Positions 16,793 to 26,758 of a stretch of DNA of 64,000 nt are shown in pieces. The DNA lies in the NCBI RefSeq assembly GCF_025210605.1, contig NZ_JAOARI010000036.1:1-64000 (forward strand), given 5' to 3'. Numbering within the stretch: position 1 is the stretch's first letter; each line of letters starts with the position of its first letter. The DNA comes from Halodesulfovibrio sp. Its GTDB lineage: Bacteria; Desulfobacterota; Desulfovibrionia; Desulfovibrionales; Desulfovibrionaceae. The notes under the pieces were generated by a model. That model was given only the letters and a program-made list of their open reading frames with translations. It was not told the DNA's origin and made no database searches. Position numbers and translations under genes: made by a program.

Positions 16793-17893
16793 ATGGCACT
16801 GAGCATCGGTATCGTTGGGCTTCCCAACGTGGGTAAGTCTACCCTTTTCAACGCCCTCACAAAGGCACAGAACGCAGAATCTGCGAACTACCCTTTTTGT
16901 ACAATCGAACCCAACAAAGCGACTGTTCCTGTGCCGGACAAGCGCATTGACGTTCTCACAGAAATTGCAAATCCACAGCGCACATTGCATGCAACTGTAG
17001 ATTTTATTGATATTGCCGGTCTTGTACGCGGCGCAAGTCAGGGTGAAGGTCTTGGTAACCAGTTCCTTGGCAACATTCGTGAAGCGGCTGCTATTTTGCA
17101 GGTTGTCCGCTGCTTTGAAGACGAAAACATTACGCACGTTGACGGCACCGTTGACCCTATTCGCGACATTGAGACCATTGAAACAGAATTGTTGCTTGCA
17201 GACGTTCAGTCTGTAGAAAAGCGTCATGACAAATTGCAGCGCTCCACTCGTGGCAACAAAGCAATGGTTCCAGTTGTAAACGGCATGAAAGAGCTGCTCG
17301 ACCACCTTAACGAAGGTAATCCTGCATCCACTTTTGCTAAACGCGACAGCGACGTGCTTGCTGGTCAGCTGGCAGAGCTTGCTTTGCTCACTGACAAAAA
17401 AATCATCTACTGCGCTAACGTTGATGAAGACGGTCTTGCAGAAGATAACGAGCATGTAACCAAACTGCGTGAATTCGCAGAAAGCCGCGGCTGTGAGCTG
17501 GTAAAAATTTGCGCAAAGGTCGAAGAAGAGCTTCAGGGTCTTGAAGATGAAGAAGCACTGGAACTTCTTGAGTCATACGGCATCAGCGAAAGTGGTCTTG
17601 TACAAGTAATTCAGACTAGCTACCGAACTCTCGGACTCATCTGCTACTTTACAGTGGGTGTTAAAGAGGTTCGCGCATGGACTATTGTTGATGGCTACAC
17701 TGCACCACAGGCTGCGGGTGTTATCCACACCGATTTTGAACGCGGATTTATTCGTGCAGAAGTTATCGCGTATGATGCATTTGTAGAAAATAAAACTGAA
17801 GCAGCATGCCGTGCCATCGGAGTTTTACGCTCTGAAGGTAAGGATTATATTGTTAAAGATGGGGATGTTGTTCACTTCCTCTTCAATGTATAG
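16793..17893 (+). CDS. ychF: ribosome-binding ATPase YchF
   Basis: A universally conserved Obg-family P-loop protein that prefers ATP to GTP and binds ribosomes; it modulates translation and the oxidative stress response. The 366-residue length is typical. The sequence begins [22 protein letters not shown] (P-loop), then [24 protein letters not shown] (switch II). It has YCANVDE in place of the usual NKxD. The C-terminal TGS-like domain ends [21 protein letters not shown] lies upstream of the ATG. A two-part hairpin immediately follows the stop. Confidence 0.96.
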   Translation: MALSIGIVGLPNVGKSTLFNALTKAQNAESANYPFCTIEPNKATVPVPDKRIDVLTEIANPQRTLHATVDFIDIAGLVRGASQGEGLGNQFLGNIREAAAILQVVRCFEDENITHVDGTVDPIRDIETIETELLLADVQSVEKRHDKLQRSTRGNKAMVPVVNGMKELLDHLNEGNPASTFAKRDSDVLAGQLAELALLTDKKIIYCANVDEDGLAEDNEHVTKLREFAESRGCELVKICAKVEEELQGLEDEEALELLESYGISESGLVQVIQTSYRTLGLICYFTVGVKEVRAWTIVDGYTAPQAAGVIHTDFERGFIRAEVIAYDAFVENKTEAACRAIGVLRSEGKDYIVKDGDVVHFLFNV

Positions 17894-17899
17894 TACACA

Positions 17900-17956
17900 C
17901 TTCCCAAATCAATATGGTTACCCTGTTTTTTTAAATAGGGTAACCTGTTTGGGAGG
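17900..17956 (+). promoter_or_regulatory. hairpin that can mask the SBP gene Shine-Dalgarno
   Basis: An inner perfect 9-bp stem, GGTTACCCT (17916-17924) with AGGGTAACC (17937-17945), is capped by an outer stem. There CTTCCCAAA (17900-17908) pairs with TTTGGGAGG (17948-17956), including one G-U. The outer 3' arm contains the GGGAGG ribosome-binding site of the TTG-started gene at 17962. The hairpin could also act as a weak ychF terminator, but only TGTTT follows the inner stem. Confidence 0.65.
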
Positions 17957-17961
17957 AAATT

Positions 17962-18852
17962 TTGAAAAAACTATTTGCAGGATTCACTGCTCTTGTCTTC
18001 TGCGCCTTATCTGTTCTGCTACTTTCCACACCAAGCTATAGCATTACTCTTTCCGAAATCCGTGCCCGCGGAGAACTACGTCACTTAGGCGTTCCCTATG
18101 CCAGATTTGCAGACAACAATGCTGACGGACTTGATTGCCTCCTCATTCGACGCTTTGCGGAACATCTTGGTGTAAAGTACACCTTCATTTCCACCAACTG
18201 GGAAAACGCAATCTCAGACCTCACCGGCATCAACCCCTATTCACCAGATCAAAGCCTCGCAGTGCGTCCCCCAAAAGGCGATTTACTCGCAAATGGATTC
18301 ACAATCCTGCCACAGCGCGAACGCTTTGTACTATTTTCCCACCCAACATTCACCGCCCAAGTGTGGCTACTGGCAAAAGCAAATGCCGACATCCAGCCCA
18401 TATCTCCCACAGGGAACATTCAAGCAGATATTGAAAAAACGGTTGCCAAAACCATCGGGAAAACGGTGTACGGCATCGAAAAAATCTGTATTGATGTCAA
18501 TTTATTTCCAAGCCTTCGTCAAGCAGCCGGTTCTGCGGAAAACATCCCGCTTCACACATTTCATCAGCCACTTTCCTTTGTTACTTCGGAATATAATATA
18601 TTTCTCATGGAATCTCCCAGTGCTTTAATGGCATTAGGTTCTTGGCCCTACACTTTCAAAATTATTGGACCAGTTGCTAAACCACAAAATATGGGCGTGG
18701 CATTTGCGAAAGATTCTGCTGAACTAAGAGATGAATTTAACCGTTTTTTCGAACAATTCTGGAAAAGCGGAGAATACCAAAAACTCGTAAACTGCTATTT
18801 CCCTAATTCTTTCATTTACTTCAATAAATTCTTTACGAAGAGCTTTCCTTGA
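17962..18852 (+). CDS. periplasmic solute-binding protein (SBP family 3-like)
   Basis: A 296-residue exported protein with a signal peptide (about 1-27, ending TPSYS). The rest resembles amino-acid-type solute-binding proteins: LSEIRARGELRHLGVPYARF, DGLDCLLIRRFAEHLGVKYTF, GDLLANGFTILPQRERFVLFSHP and a C-terminal FEQFWKSGEYQKLV. The start is TTG at 17962, six bases after GGGAGG. No ABC permease genes are nearby. Its stop overlaps the start of a hybrid histidine kinase (TGATG), so it is more likely a sensory ligand-binding partner than part of an importer. The ligand is unknown. Confidence 0.82.
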   Translation: MKKLFAGFTALVFCALSVLLLSTPSYSITLSEIRARGELRHLGVPYARFADNNADGLDCLLIRRFAEHLGVKYTFISTNWENAISDLTGINPYSPDQSLAVRPPKGDLLANGFTILPQRERFVLFSHPTFTAQVWLLAKANADIQPISPTGNIQADIEKTVAKTIGKTVYGIEKICIDVNLFPSLRQAAGSAENIPLHTFHQPLSFVTSEYNIFLMESPSALMALGSWPYTFKIIGPVAKPQNMGVAFAKDSAELRDEFNRFFEQFWKSGEYQKLVNCYFPNSFIYFNKFFTKSFP

Positions 18853-21800
18853 TGAACAAACCGCTTGAACAACTTTTTTCGGGTAAAAAATCGTTCAATA
18901 TCATATTGATACTCTGCGTAATAATTGTCTCTGCGTTTCTAATGCTCGGTATTTTACTGCATCGTTCGCAAGGCTCGTTACAACAGATGCGGCAGGAGCA
19001 GTTTCGGAATGACTCGGAAAAAGTTGCAAGTGCGTTTAAAGGATACTTTGCAGAACGGAAAAGAGACCTGCGCACACTTGCCTCAGCTCAAGCTTTTTCA
19101 AGCTATTTTCATAACAAAGCGCTCGGTATTTCACTAGACTACGGCATGCGTGCCATCATTTGGAATATTGAGGTGGTGCTAAAACGTTTTATTATGGAAT
19201 ACAAAGTCGAAGATGAATTCTTTTTTTCCGAAGTTGCTTTCATCGACTATAAATACCGGATGCGTATCCGCGTACTATCCAACAAAAACGCTGAACCACC
19301 TATTTCAATTAAAACAATAACAGAAAAACAACTCATTCCCCCCAGTACTCCCCTTACATTGGAACAGAGTGGCGACAACCCAGAGCTACGCATCTCAATC
19401 CCCTACTTCATTATGGGAAAACACGTCGGCGAGCTGTCAGCAACCCTCTCGTCCACAGCAATAGAAAAATATCTTCAACTGCTCCAAAACTCTGACAGCT
19501 TCAACCTTGTCTTGCTGTACAATAATATCCTTTTTGCACACACCACGTCACCAGATCTGCAATTCAGTATTAACAAGCTTTCGGAAGTACCTCCAAACAC
19601 GCTGCTGCAATTAGACACCGCAGCCCACATCAACGACACACTTGTTCCTATGACAGCGCGTCTTATGCCGATCATACAACGCAAGATTGTCGCCATATCT
19701 TTCATCGAAAGCGAAAAACTGAATCGAGGGCAGCTACCAGACGGCATTATGCTTATCTTTTACGCCATCTTCTTAGCGGCGGCAGCAAGCATTACATTTG
19801 CGGCACATATGATTGTCAAAAATACTTCTCTTGCGCGTAGCCTCAAAGAGGCAGCAGACAGTAAAAAATCAACGGCGGAACATCTGGCAACGCTACAGCA
19901 AGAAATTATTGTCCGCCGAAATGCTGAAATGCACGCGCTCACAGCACAGCAAAAAGCAGAACAATTAACACATGTGGTACCGAGCGCAGTCTTTACAATC
20001 ACAATGGACCGCAAAATAGATAGCTGGAATAAAAGAGCTGAAGAATTAACAGGCTACAGAGCAATCGAAATGATCGGGCAAACCTGCTCGTCTCTTTTTT
20101 TAGATACGTGCAAGGACGAATGTGCACTGTTTCCATACAAACAAAAAACAACATGCGGTAACCAGCACACACTGCGGCAAAAAAACGGTTCTCTGAGAAC
20201 CATCATTAAAAATACCGAGCCGATGCTTGATGGTTTCGGTCAAATTATCGGACTGATCGAATGCTTCGAAGATATTACAGATCAACAAAAGACACTGGCT
20301 GCGCTAGCAAAAACAGAAGCCAACTACCGTGATATTATCCAGAACGCACAAGACGGTATTTTTCAAAGCACATTATCGGGTGAAATTTTGAATGCAAACC
20401 CAGCGTTCTTGAACATTTTTGAATTTAACACTGTTGAAGAGATGCGCCGGTCATTTCGGGGATTTGAAAACCACTTTTATGTCTGCTCAACGCGCAGAGC
20501 AGAATTTGTTAATGCAATGCTCAAAAACCGATTTGTGACTAACTTTGAATCACAAATACGCACCAACAGCGGGCGGTTACTGTGGGTGCTGGAAAGTGCT
20601 CGTTTGCGCACCGCACCGGATGGTTCCATCCGCTTTGAAGGCTTTGTGCGCGATATAACCGTTCAAAAAGAAGCTGAACAAAACCTGATCGCTGCAAAAG
20701 AAGCAGCAGAAGCAGCCAGTACAGCAAAAAACAACTTCCTCGCAAATATCAGTCACGAATTGCGTACCCCCATGAACGCAATCATCGGGATTTCAGAGTT
20801 AGGTTTACGATCTGAAACTGACCCAACCCGCAAGCGCAACATGGAAGTCCTTTATAGAGCCTCTAGCTCTCTGCTCAATCTATTAAATGACTTGCTCGAT
20901 TTTTCCGCAATCGAAGCGAATGTCCTTTCGCTCAAATCTGCACCGTTTTCCGTTCCAGAAATCATGTGCAACATTCGTGATCTCATGCGAGGGGAAGCTC
21001 GCAAAAAAAATCTAGAATTCACTGTCACAACCGACCCATTCTTTCCTCCACTCGTTGTCAGTGACAAAGAACGCGTGAAGCAAATCCTCGTCAACCTTAT
21101 ATGGAACGCGATTAAATTTACAAATGCCGGTGCTATTTCTGTACATTGCTATGCATCGCCCCTTGAATCCGGTGAAGTTGAGACACAATCTCACCACACC
21201 AGTACCATTGCGCAAGAAAAAGTGCTGTTAACCTGTTCGGTTTCAGATACAGGAATCGGCATCCCTTCTGATAAGTTAGAAGAAATTTTCGAAAGCTTTG
21301 CGCAACTGCAATCTTTTGATGCAGCCCCACATGGTGGCATAGGATTAGGTCTTGCTATCTCACAGCGCCTAGCTCTGCGGATGGGTGGAACGATTACAGT
21401 AAAAAGTACCCTTAATCAGGGTTCTACATTCACTGTACAAATCCCGTGCAGTATCCCCTCAGATAACGCTGACCAACCACACTTGCTGTTTGCAGAGTCG
21501 CAAGACACTATTTCTTCCATGCCTCCACTTAATGTACTCGTAGCTGAAGATAACGTGTTCAGTCAGGAAGTATTGATACAAATGCTTAAAGAAGACGGGC
21601 ACACTGTATTTCTCGCAGAACACGGGGAGCAGGTTCTCGAAATTCTTTCCCATACCTCAGTGGATATCATCCTGATGGATGTACAAATGCCGGTACTGGA
21701 TGGGTTAGAAACAACAAAACGCATACGCGCGGGAGAAGTTCCCAACCTTGATGTCACTATTCCCATCGTTACAATCAGTGCTCATGACCCGATAACCTCA

Positions 21801-22316
21801 ACTGATAGTTTCCATAATGGAGAAGTAACGGAATGGCTTCAAAAGCCTATAACCCTTCACGCGTTGCAACAAGTTTTGCGCTCCATATTCACGCCAAAAC
21901 ACCATATAGCAGTCGATACTCATGATTCTGAATTGCTAAAAGACCAAGATTTTACTACTGCAATGCATATTGATTTTGATGTTATTATCGAGATGGTTAA
22001 CGGAAAGCATAAGATAGTTGGAACGATACTACGTACGTATTTATCGTCACTTCCTGCCACACTGGAACTTCTGCAAATAGCATGTAATGAGGCTGATGCT
22101 GAAAAAATAGCAAGCATCACCCATACACTAAAAGCTACTATGGGGTCTGTAGGCGCGGTTGCACTCGCGCAGACCGCACAACAAATGGAACATTTTGCTC
22201 GCAACAATAATATATATGAAGCACAAAATCTTCTTGCAGATTTTATGGAAGGTGCACAGCAGTCTATGGAAGAAGTTACAGACTACTTAGCCCAAAATAC
22301 TAGAGCGTGTTCGTAA
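18852..22316 (+). CDS. hybrid sensor histidine kinase with receiver and Hpt
   Basis: A 1154-residue membrane phosphorelay kinase. Order: TM1 (about 16-37), a periplasmic sensor region (about 40-298), TM2 (about 299-322), a coiled coil, PAS 1 (about 375-480, with a Cys-rich insert near 412-435) and PAS 2 (about 490-605). Then come HisKA (NISHELRTPMN, His about 635), HATPase (WNAIKFTN, DTGIGI, GIGLGLA), a receiver (LMDVQMP, Asp about 943) and Hpt (THTLKATMGS, His about 1091). This is the ArcB/BvgS-type relay layout. Its ATG overlaps the stop of the solute-binding gene, indicating coupling. No output regulator is adjacent; the nearest receiver is at 24429. A TTG one codon earlier is also possible. 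Confidence 0.93.
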   Translation: MNKPLEQLFSGKKSFNIILILCVIIVSAFLMLGILLHRSQGSLQQMRQEQFRNDSEKVASAFKGYFAERKRDLRTLASAQAFSSYFHNKALGISLDYGMRAIIWNIEVVLKRFIMEYKVEDEFFFSEVAFIDYKYRMRIRVLSNKNAEPPISIKTITEKQLIPPSTPLTLEQSGDNPELRISIPYFIMGKHVGELSATLSSTAIEKYLQLLQNSDSFNLVLLYNNILFAHTTSPDLQFSINKLSEVPPNTLLQLDTAAHINDTLVPMTARLMPIIQRKIVAISFIESEKLNRGQLPDGIMLIFYAIFLAAAASITFAAHMIVKNTSLARSLKEAADSKKSTAEHLATLQQEIIVRRNAEMHALTAQQKAEQLTHVVPSAVFTITMDRKIDSWNKRAEELTGYRAIEMIGQTCSSLFLDTCKDECALFPYKQKTTCGNQHTLRQKNGSLRTIIKNTEPMLDGFGQIIGLIECFEDITDQQKTLAALAKTEANYRDIIQNAQDGIFQSTLSGEILNANPAFLNIFEFNTVEEMRRSFRGFENHFYVCSTRRAEFVNAMLKNRFVTNFESQIRTNSGRLLWVLESARLRTAPDGSIRFEGFVRDITVQKEAEQNLIAAKEAAEAASTAKNNFLANISHELRTPMNAIIGISELGLRSETDPTRKRNMEVLYRASSSLLNLLNDLLDFSAIEANVLSLKSAPFSVPEIMCNIRDLMRGEARKKNLEFTVTTDPFFPPLVVSDKERVKQILVNLIWNAIKFTNAGAISVHCYASPLESGEVETQSHHTSTIAQEKVLLTCSVSDTGIGIPSDKLEEIFESFAQLQSFDAAPHGGIGLGLAISQRLALRMGGTITVKSTLNQGSTFTVQIPCSIPSDNADQPHLLFAESQDTISSMPPLNVLVAEDNVFSQEVLIQMLKEDGHTVFLAEHGEQVLEILSHTSVDIILMDVQMPVLDGLETTKRIRAGEVPNLDVTIPIVTISAHDPITSTDSFHNGEVTEWLQKPITLHALQQVLRSIFTPKHHIAVDTHDSELLKDQDFTTAMHIDFDVIIEMVNGKHKIVGTILRTYLSSLPATLELLQIACNEADAEKIASITHTLKATMGSVGAVALAQTAQQMEHFARNNNIYEAQNLLADFMEGAQQSMEEVTDYLAQNTRACS

Positions 22317-22632
22317 GTTGTATACGTAAAGATTCTAAACAGCTTTTTTCTTACAAGTCAGAGGTAAAAATATCTTGAAGGCATAGCAACGCTACGTCGA
22401 AATAATTTTTTTGCTTATGGCGCATCAAAGGAAAAACACTGACAGCAGCACAAGTTTGCTTGTTAGAATCAGGCGCTAATCATAAGCTTCGTAATCGCTA
22501 AAAACAGCCGTTTGCCTCAGGCAGCAGTGCCTGCAATCAGTACAGTTATCCTTTCGTACATAAAATGCCCCGTGATAATATTCTATTCTGTCCGTACACA
22601 TTATTTAGACCACCATACCAAGGATACGCACG
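22317..22632. other. intergenic region before pgm
   Basis: This 316-bp stretch holds no supported gene. There is no clear terminator after the kinase. A GCCTCAGGCAGCAGTGCCTGC stretch near 22513-22533 can form a short hairpin. Confidence 0.45.
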
Positions 22633-24279
22633 ATGCCAATCAGTCCCAAAGCCGGAAAAAAAGCACTTCCGTCCGATCTTATAAATGTTCAGAAACTAGT
22701 TACAGCCTACTACACAATAGCCCCAAATCCAGATGAACCACAGCAACGGGTTGCTTTTGGCACATCAGGTCATCGTGGTTCAGCATTCACAGCAAGCTTT
22801 AACGAGCCGCACATTGCCGCTGTAACACAGGCTATTTGTGAATACCGTAAAAAAGAAGGCTACACTGGACCATTATTCATGGGTAAAGATACCCACGCGC
22901 TTTCAGAGCCAGCACACCAGACCGCTCTTGAAGTTCTGGCAGCCAACGGCGTGACTGTAAAAATAGAAAAAGACGATGCCTATGTGCCAACCCCTGTCAT
23001 TTCTCATGCCATCCTCACATATAATCGCGATAATTCCGATATCGCAGACGGCATTGTTGTCACCCCTTCCCACAACCCGCCACAGGATGGTGGATTTAAA
23101 TACAACCCACCAAACGGTGGACCTGCTGACACAACAACCACGAAATGGGTTGAAGACCGCGCAAACGAACTCATCCGTAACGGAAATGCAGGCGTCGCAC
23201 GTATCCCTCTTGCCGATGCGCTGAGTGCCTCAACTACACAGAGATACGACTACCTCACCCCGTATGTTAAAGATCTTGAGAACATTATCGATATGGATGC
23301 TATCAAAAAAGCTGGCATCCGCATCGGTGTTGATCCCCTCGGTGGAGCTGGCGAAGCATACTGGGAACCAATTGCAAAGCATTACGGACTCAATATTGAA
23401 GTTGTAAATAAAGAGATTGATCCTACCTTCCGCTTTATGCCTATGGACAGAGACGGGGTTATTCGTATGGACTGCTCTTCGCCTTGGGCAATGGCAGATA
23501 TGATTCGCCTACAGCCACATTATGACATTGCATGCGGCAACGACCCAGATACAGATCGGCATGGTATTGTTTGCAGCAAAGGCCTGATGAACCCGAACCA
23601 TTACCTTGCAGCTGCAATTGAATATCTATTCACGCACCGCCCGCAATGGAACAAGGATGCCGTGGTCGGCAAAACCCTTGTTTCCAGCCATATGATTGAC
23701 CTTGTGGTCGAGTCTCTTGGGAAAAAAGTTGCAGAGGTTCCTGTAGGCTTTAAATGGTTTGTTCCGGGTCTTATTGATGGCAGCTATGGTTTTGGTGGTG
23801 AAGAAAGCGCCGGAGCAAGCTTCTTACGTAAAGACGGAACCGTTTGGACAACAGACAAAGACGGTATTATTTTGAATTTGCTCGCAGCAGAAATTCTTGC
23901 AGTAACCGGTAAAGATCCGCAACAGCACTATGATGCCATGACTGAAAAGTTCGGCACTCCACTTTATGAACGCTTGCAAGCCCCTGCTTCTCCAGAACAA
24001 AAAGCTGCTCTTAAAAAGCTTTCACCAGAAATGGTTGAATCGGACACACTTGCCGGAGAGCCTATCATAGCAAAGCTTACACAAGCTCCTGCTAACGGAG
24101 CATCAATCGAAGGACTAAAGGTCGTAACAAAATCTGGATGGTTCGCAGCGCGCCCTTCCGGCACAGAAGATATTTATAAAATTTATACCGAAAGCTTCAA
24201 GGACAAAGAACATCTCGCACTCTTACAAAAAGAAGCGCAGGACATGGTTTCTGAAGCATTCAAGGTTGCCGGTGTGTAG
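22633..24279 (+). CDS. pgm: phosphoglucomutase, alpha-D-glucose specific
   Basis: It interconverts glucose 1-phosphate and glucose 6-phosphate, feeding UDP-glucose and hence trehalose and surface polysaccharide. The 548 residues match the bacterial Pgm length. Signatures are FGTSGHRGS near 42-50, the phosphoserine loop [13 protein letters not shown] (Ser 146), the metal site [10 protein letters not shown], the sugar-binding GGEESAGAS and the C-terminal phosphate-binding [12 protein letters not shown]. The ATG follows AAGGA by eight bases. The gene stands alone between the kinase and the receiver gene. Confidence 0.96.
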   Translation: MPISPKAGKKALPSDLINVQKLVTAYYTIAPNPDEPQQRVAFGTSGHRGSAFTASFNEPHIAAVTQAICEYRKKEGYTGPLFMGKDTHALSEPAHQTALEVLAANGVTVKIEKDDAYVPTPVISHAILTYNRDNSDIADGIVVTPSHNPPQDGGFKYNPPNGGPADTTTTKWVEDRANELIRNGNAGVARIPLADALSASTTQRYDYLTPYVKDLENIIDMDAIKKAGIRIGVDPLGGAGEAYWEPIAKHYGLNIEVVNKEIDPTFRFMPMDRDGVIRMDCSSPWAMADMIRLQPHYDIACGNDPDTDRHGIVCSKGLMNPNHYLAAAIEYLFTHRPQWNKDAVVGKTLVSSHMIDLVVESLGKKVAEVPVGFKWFVPGLIDGSYGFGGEESAGASFLRKDGTVWTTDKDGIILNLLAAEILAVTGKDPQQHYDAMTEKFGTPLYERLQAPASPEQKAALKKLSPEMVESDTLAGEPIIAKLTQAPANGASIEGLKVVTKSGWFAARPSGTEDIYKIYTESFKDKEHLALLQKEAQDMVSEAFKVAGV

Positions 24280-24428
24280 GCACATGTAGAATTATTACAC
24301 ACAGGCGCGCCTTGCCTTCTTCACCGCGAACCCGTAAGTATGCTTATTGCCACAGATTATAACTCGCAGACACTTTGCAAAAACTAGGCGCAGTGGTATA
24401 GCGATAGGCCTATATGGAGGTTTCCCAA

Positions 24429-24833
24429 ATGAAGTTTCTAATCGTTGATGACGACTTCGACAGTCGCCGACTCGTACAAAAAATCCTTCATGCATACGGA
24501 TATGCTGATCTGGCAGCCGACGGCGAAGAAGGCGTGGAAGCATTCCGCCAAGCGCTGCAAGCAGGCGAGCCTTATGATGTAATTACACTCGACATAATGA
24601 TGCCGAATATCGACGGACAAGATGCTCTGCGCGAAATCCGTGATCTTGAAAAAGAATATGGGATTCCTCCTGAAAACAGTGCAAAGGTAATCATGATATC
24701 CGGATTAGATGACAGTCAGGAAGTACATGATGCTTTTTTCCTTGGTGATGCAACAAGTTACATCGTCAAGCCTATCAGGAAAAAAGTACTCATAGAAGAA
24801 ATCCAAAACTTGGGAGTCCAGCTGGAGTCCTGA
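24429..24833 (+). CDS. stand-alone receiver (CheY-like) protein
   Basis: A 134-residue response regulator with only a receiver domain. The acidic pocket is VDDD (7-9), the phosphoacceptor is Asp 55 in TLDIMMP, the switch Ser is in MISG, and Lys 114 is in IVKP. The start ATG at 24429 lies eight bases after GGAGG; an earlier in-frame ATG overlaps that Shine-Dalgarno and is rejected. With no output domain it must act by protein contact or as a phosphorelay intermediate. A partner could be the hybrid kinase 2 kb upstream (inference). A strong terminator follows. Confidence 0.92.
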   Translation: MKFLIVDDDFDSRRLVQKILHAYGYADLAADGEEGVEAFRQALQAGEPYDVITLDIMMPNIDGQDALREIRDLEKEYGIPPENSAKVIMISGLDDSQEVHDAFFLGDATSYIVKPIRKKVLIEEIQNLGVQLES

Positions 24834-24866
24834 TAGAGCGCACAATCCATCAATTTTTGATAAAAA

Positions 24867-24912
24867 AATGGCCAGATCCAACATTTTTTGTGATCTGGCC
24901 ATTGTTTTTCCT
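24867..24912 (+). terminator. receiver gene terminator
   Basis: AATGGCCAGATC (24867-24878) pairs with GATCTGGCCATT (24892-24903), then GTTTTT. It separates the receiver gene from the gcv operon. Confidence 0.9.
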
Positions 24913-25021
24913 TCAAATTAGACTTATGACCCAAGTATCTGTTAGACAAAAATTAACCATGTCATAACGATAAAACAAACCATATCCACACAACAATACA
25001 AACCTTTTCAGGAGGACTCCA

Positions 25022-25405
25022 ATGGCCTACCCAGAAAACCTTCTTTACAGCAAAAGCCACGAATGGACAAAAATTGAAGGTGATGAAGCGACCATCGGCA
25101 TCACCAGTTTTGCTCAGGAGCAGCTTGGCGACATTACATTTGTAGAGCTTCCAGAAGCAGGTGACACCCTCGATGTTGGTGATGAAATGGGTTCTATTGA
25201 ATCTGTAAAAGCAGCAAGCGAACTCTACATTCCTGTCAGCGGCGAAGTTCTCGCTGTTAACGAAGATCTCGAAGATGCACCGGAAAAAGTAAACGAATCT
25301 CCTTTTGAAGGCGGATGGCTTATTAAAATCAAGCTGAACGGTGAACCAGCAGACCTCCTTTCTGCTTCTGAATACGCAGAACTGGTAGCTAACGAAGCAC
25401 ACTAG
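25022..25405 (+). CDS. gcvH: glycine cleavage system H protein
   Basis: The lipoylated carrier that shuttles the aminomethyl group between the P, T and L proteins. The 127 residues are typical. The lipoyl Lys 63 lies in [13 protein letters not shown], preceded by [11 protein letters not shown] and followed by [19 protein letters not shown] lies eight bases upstream of the ATG. It is the first gene of the gcvH-gcvPA-gcvPB-lpd operon; 18 bp separate it from gcvPA. The short upstream region shows no glycine riboswitch. Confidence 0.97.
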   Translation: MAYPENLLYSKSHEWTKIEGDEATIGITSFAQEQLGDITFVELPEAGDTLDVGDEMGSIESVKAASELYIPVSGEVLAVNEDLEDAPEKVNESPFEGGWLIKIKLNGEPADLLSASEYAELVANEAH

Positions 25406-25423
25406 TAATAAAAAGGAGGCGTT

Positions 25424-26758
25424 ATGCCGTTTACTCCGCATACAGCTGAAGAAGTGCAAGCAATGCTTGACGTTATCGGTGTAAGAACCATTGAAGATCT
25501 GTTTGCAGACATCCCTGCGGACATGCGTCCTAAAAGCTTTGACCTGCCTCAAGGCTTAAGCGAAATGGAAACATGTGCTTACCTTGAACAGCTTGCAGGT
25601 AAAAACAATACTGATCTTGTAAGCTTCTTGGGTGCCGGATTCTACAATCACTATATTCCTAAAGCCATCGACAACCTTGTTGGTCGTGGCGAATTCTACA
25701 CTGCGTACACTCCATACCAACCTGAATCCTCACAGGGAACGCTTCAGGCTATTTTCGAATTCCAGACTGCAATCTGCCGTCTCCTCGAAATGGATGTAGC
25801 TAACGCCTCTGTCTACGATGGTGGAACCGCTATCTTTGAGGCTATGATGATGGCAGTTCGTGCTGGTCGAAAGCGTAAAAAAATCGTAATTGATGAGTCT
25901 ATCAGCCCGATTTACCGCGAGATGCTGGACACTTACACAAACAACATCGACGTAGACGTTGTTGTGGTACCGCATACAGAGGGTTTGTCCAATGTAGAAG
26001 CGCTTAAAGCAGCTATTGACGGTGACTGTGCGGGCGTTGTTGTTCAGAACCCTAACTTCTTCGGCAACGTTCAGGACTTTACAGAATTATTCGAGCATGC
26101 CCACGCTAACAAAGCATTAGGCATCATCTCTGTGTACCCTGTCATGCAGTCTGTCATGAAAACTCCTGGAGAAATGGGAGCAGACATTGCCGTTGCAGAA
26201 GCCCAGAGCCTTGGTCAGCCACTTTCATTCGGTGGACCTTACCTTGGCGTCATGTCCTGTTCAAAAAAAATGATCCGCCAGATTCCGGGACGCATTGTTG
26301 GACGCACAGAAGACATCGACGGCAAAACAGGCTACGTGCTCACGCTTCAAGCTCGTGAACAGCATATCCGACGCGCAAAAGCCACATCAAACATTTGTTC
26401 CAACCAAGCCCTGTGCGCTCTTCGTGCCCTTATTCATATGTCATTACTTGGTCCTGAAGGGCTTATACGCACTGCTGAATTAAGCATGGAGCGTGCTCAT
26501 TACCTTGCAGACCGCCTGACAATGATCGAAGGGGTAGAACTGCTTAACGGTGCGCCATTCGGTAACGAATTCGCTATCCGTCTGCCTATCAAAGCTGAAG
26601 AAGCTATTGAGGCACTTATGGACAAAGGCTTTGTAACCGGCTTCCCTGTTGGTCGTTATTACGAAGACATGGACGACGTTCTCCTTGTTGCCTGTACCGA
26701 GCTGCATTCATTCGAACAGATTGGTGTATTCACCGAGCTGTTGGGAGGTATTCTCTAA
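25424..26758 (+). CDS. gcvPA: glycine dehydrogenase (decarboxylating) subunit 1
   Basis: The N-terminal half of a split P protein, the PLP-dependent glycine decarboxylase. The 444 residues match the split subunit 1. Visible blocks are FLGAGFYNHYIPKAI, YTPYQPESSQGTLQAIFEFQT and CSNQALCALRAL. It lacks the PLP lysine, which is in GcvPB. AAGGAGG precedes the ATG, and the stop overlaps the gcvPB start by one base. With GcvH and Lpd it decarboxylates glycine, or in reverse contributes to glycine synthesis from C1 units. Confidence 0.97.
   Translation: MPFTPHTAEEVQAMLDVIGVRTIEDLFADIPADMRPKSFDLPQGLSEMETCAYLEQLAGKNNTDLVSFLGAGFYNHYIPKAIDNLVGRGEFYTAYTPYQPESSQGTLQAIFEFQTAICRLLEMDVANASVYDGGTAIFEAMMMAVRAGRKRKKIVIDESISPIYREMLDTYTNNIDVDVVVVPHTEGLSNVEALKAAIDGDCAGVVVQNPNFFGNVQDFTELFEHAHANKALGIISVYPVMQSVMKTPGEMGADIAVAEAQSLGQPLSFGGPYLGVMSCSKKMIRQIPGRIVGRTEDIDGKTGYVLTLQAREQHIRRAKATSNICSNQALCALRALIHMSLLGPEGLIRTAELSMERAHYLADRLTMIEGVELLNGAPFGNEFAIRLPIKAEEAIEALMDKGFVTGFPVGRYYEDMDDVLLVACTELHSFEQIGVFTELLGGIL

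Noticed and set aside
16733-17455. 240-codon frame antisense to ychF
   Set aside because: Opposite a certain conserved gene, with low-complexity composition; a shadow frame.
24913-25021. glycine riboswitch upstream of gcvH
   Set aside because: Only about 109 bp between terminator and start, with no tandem aptamer-like structure.
24962-25552. 196-codon frame antisense to gcvH/gcvPA
   Set aside because: Fully overlaps certain genes and has no start signal.
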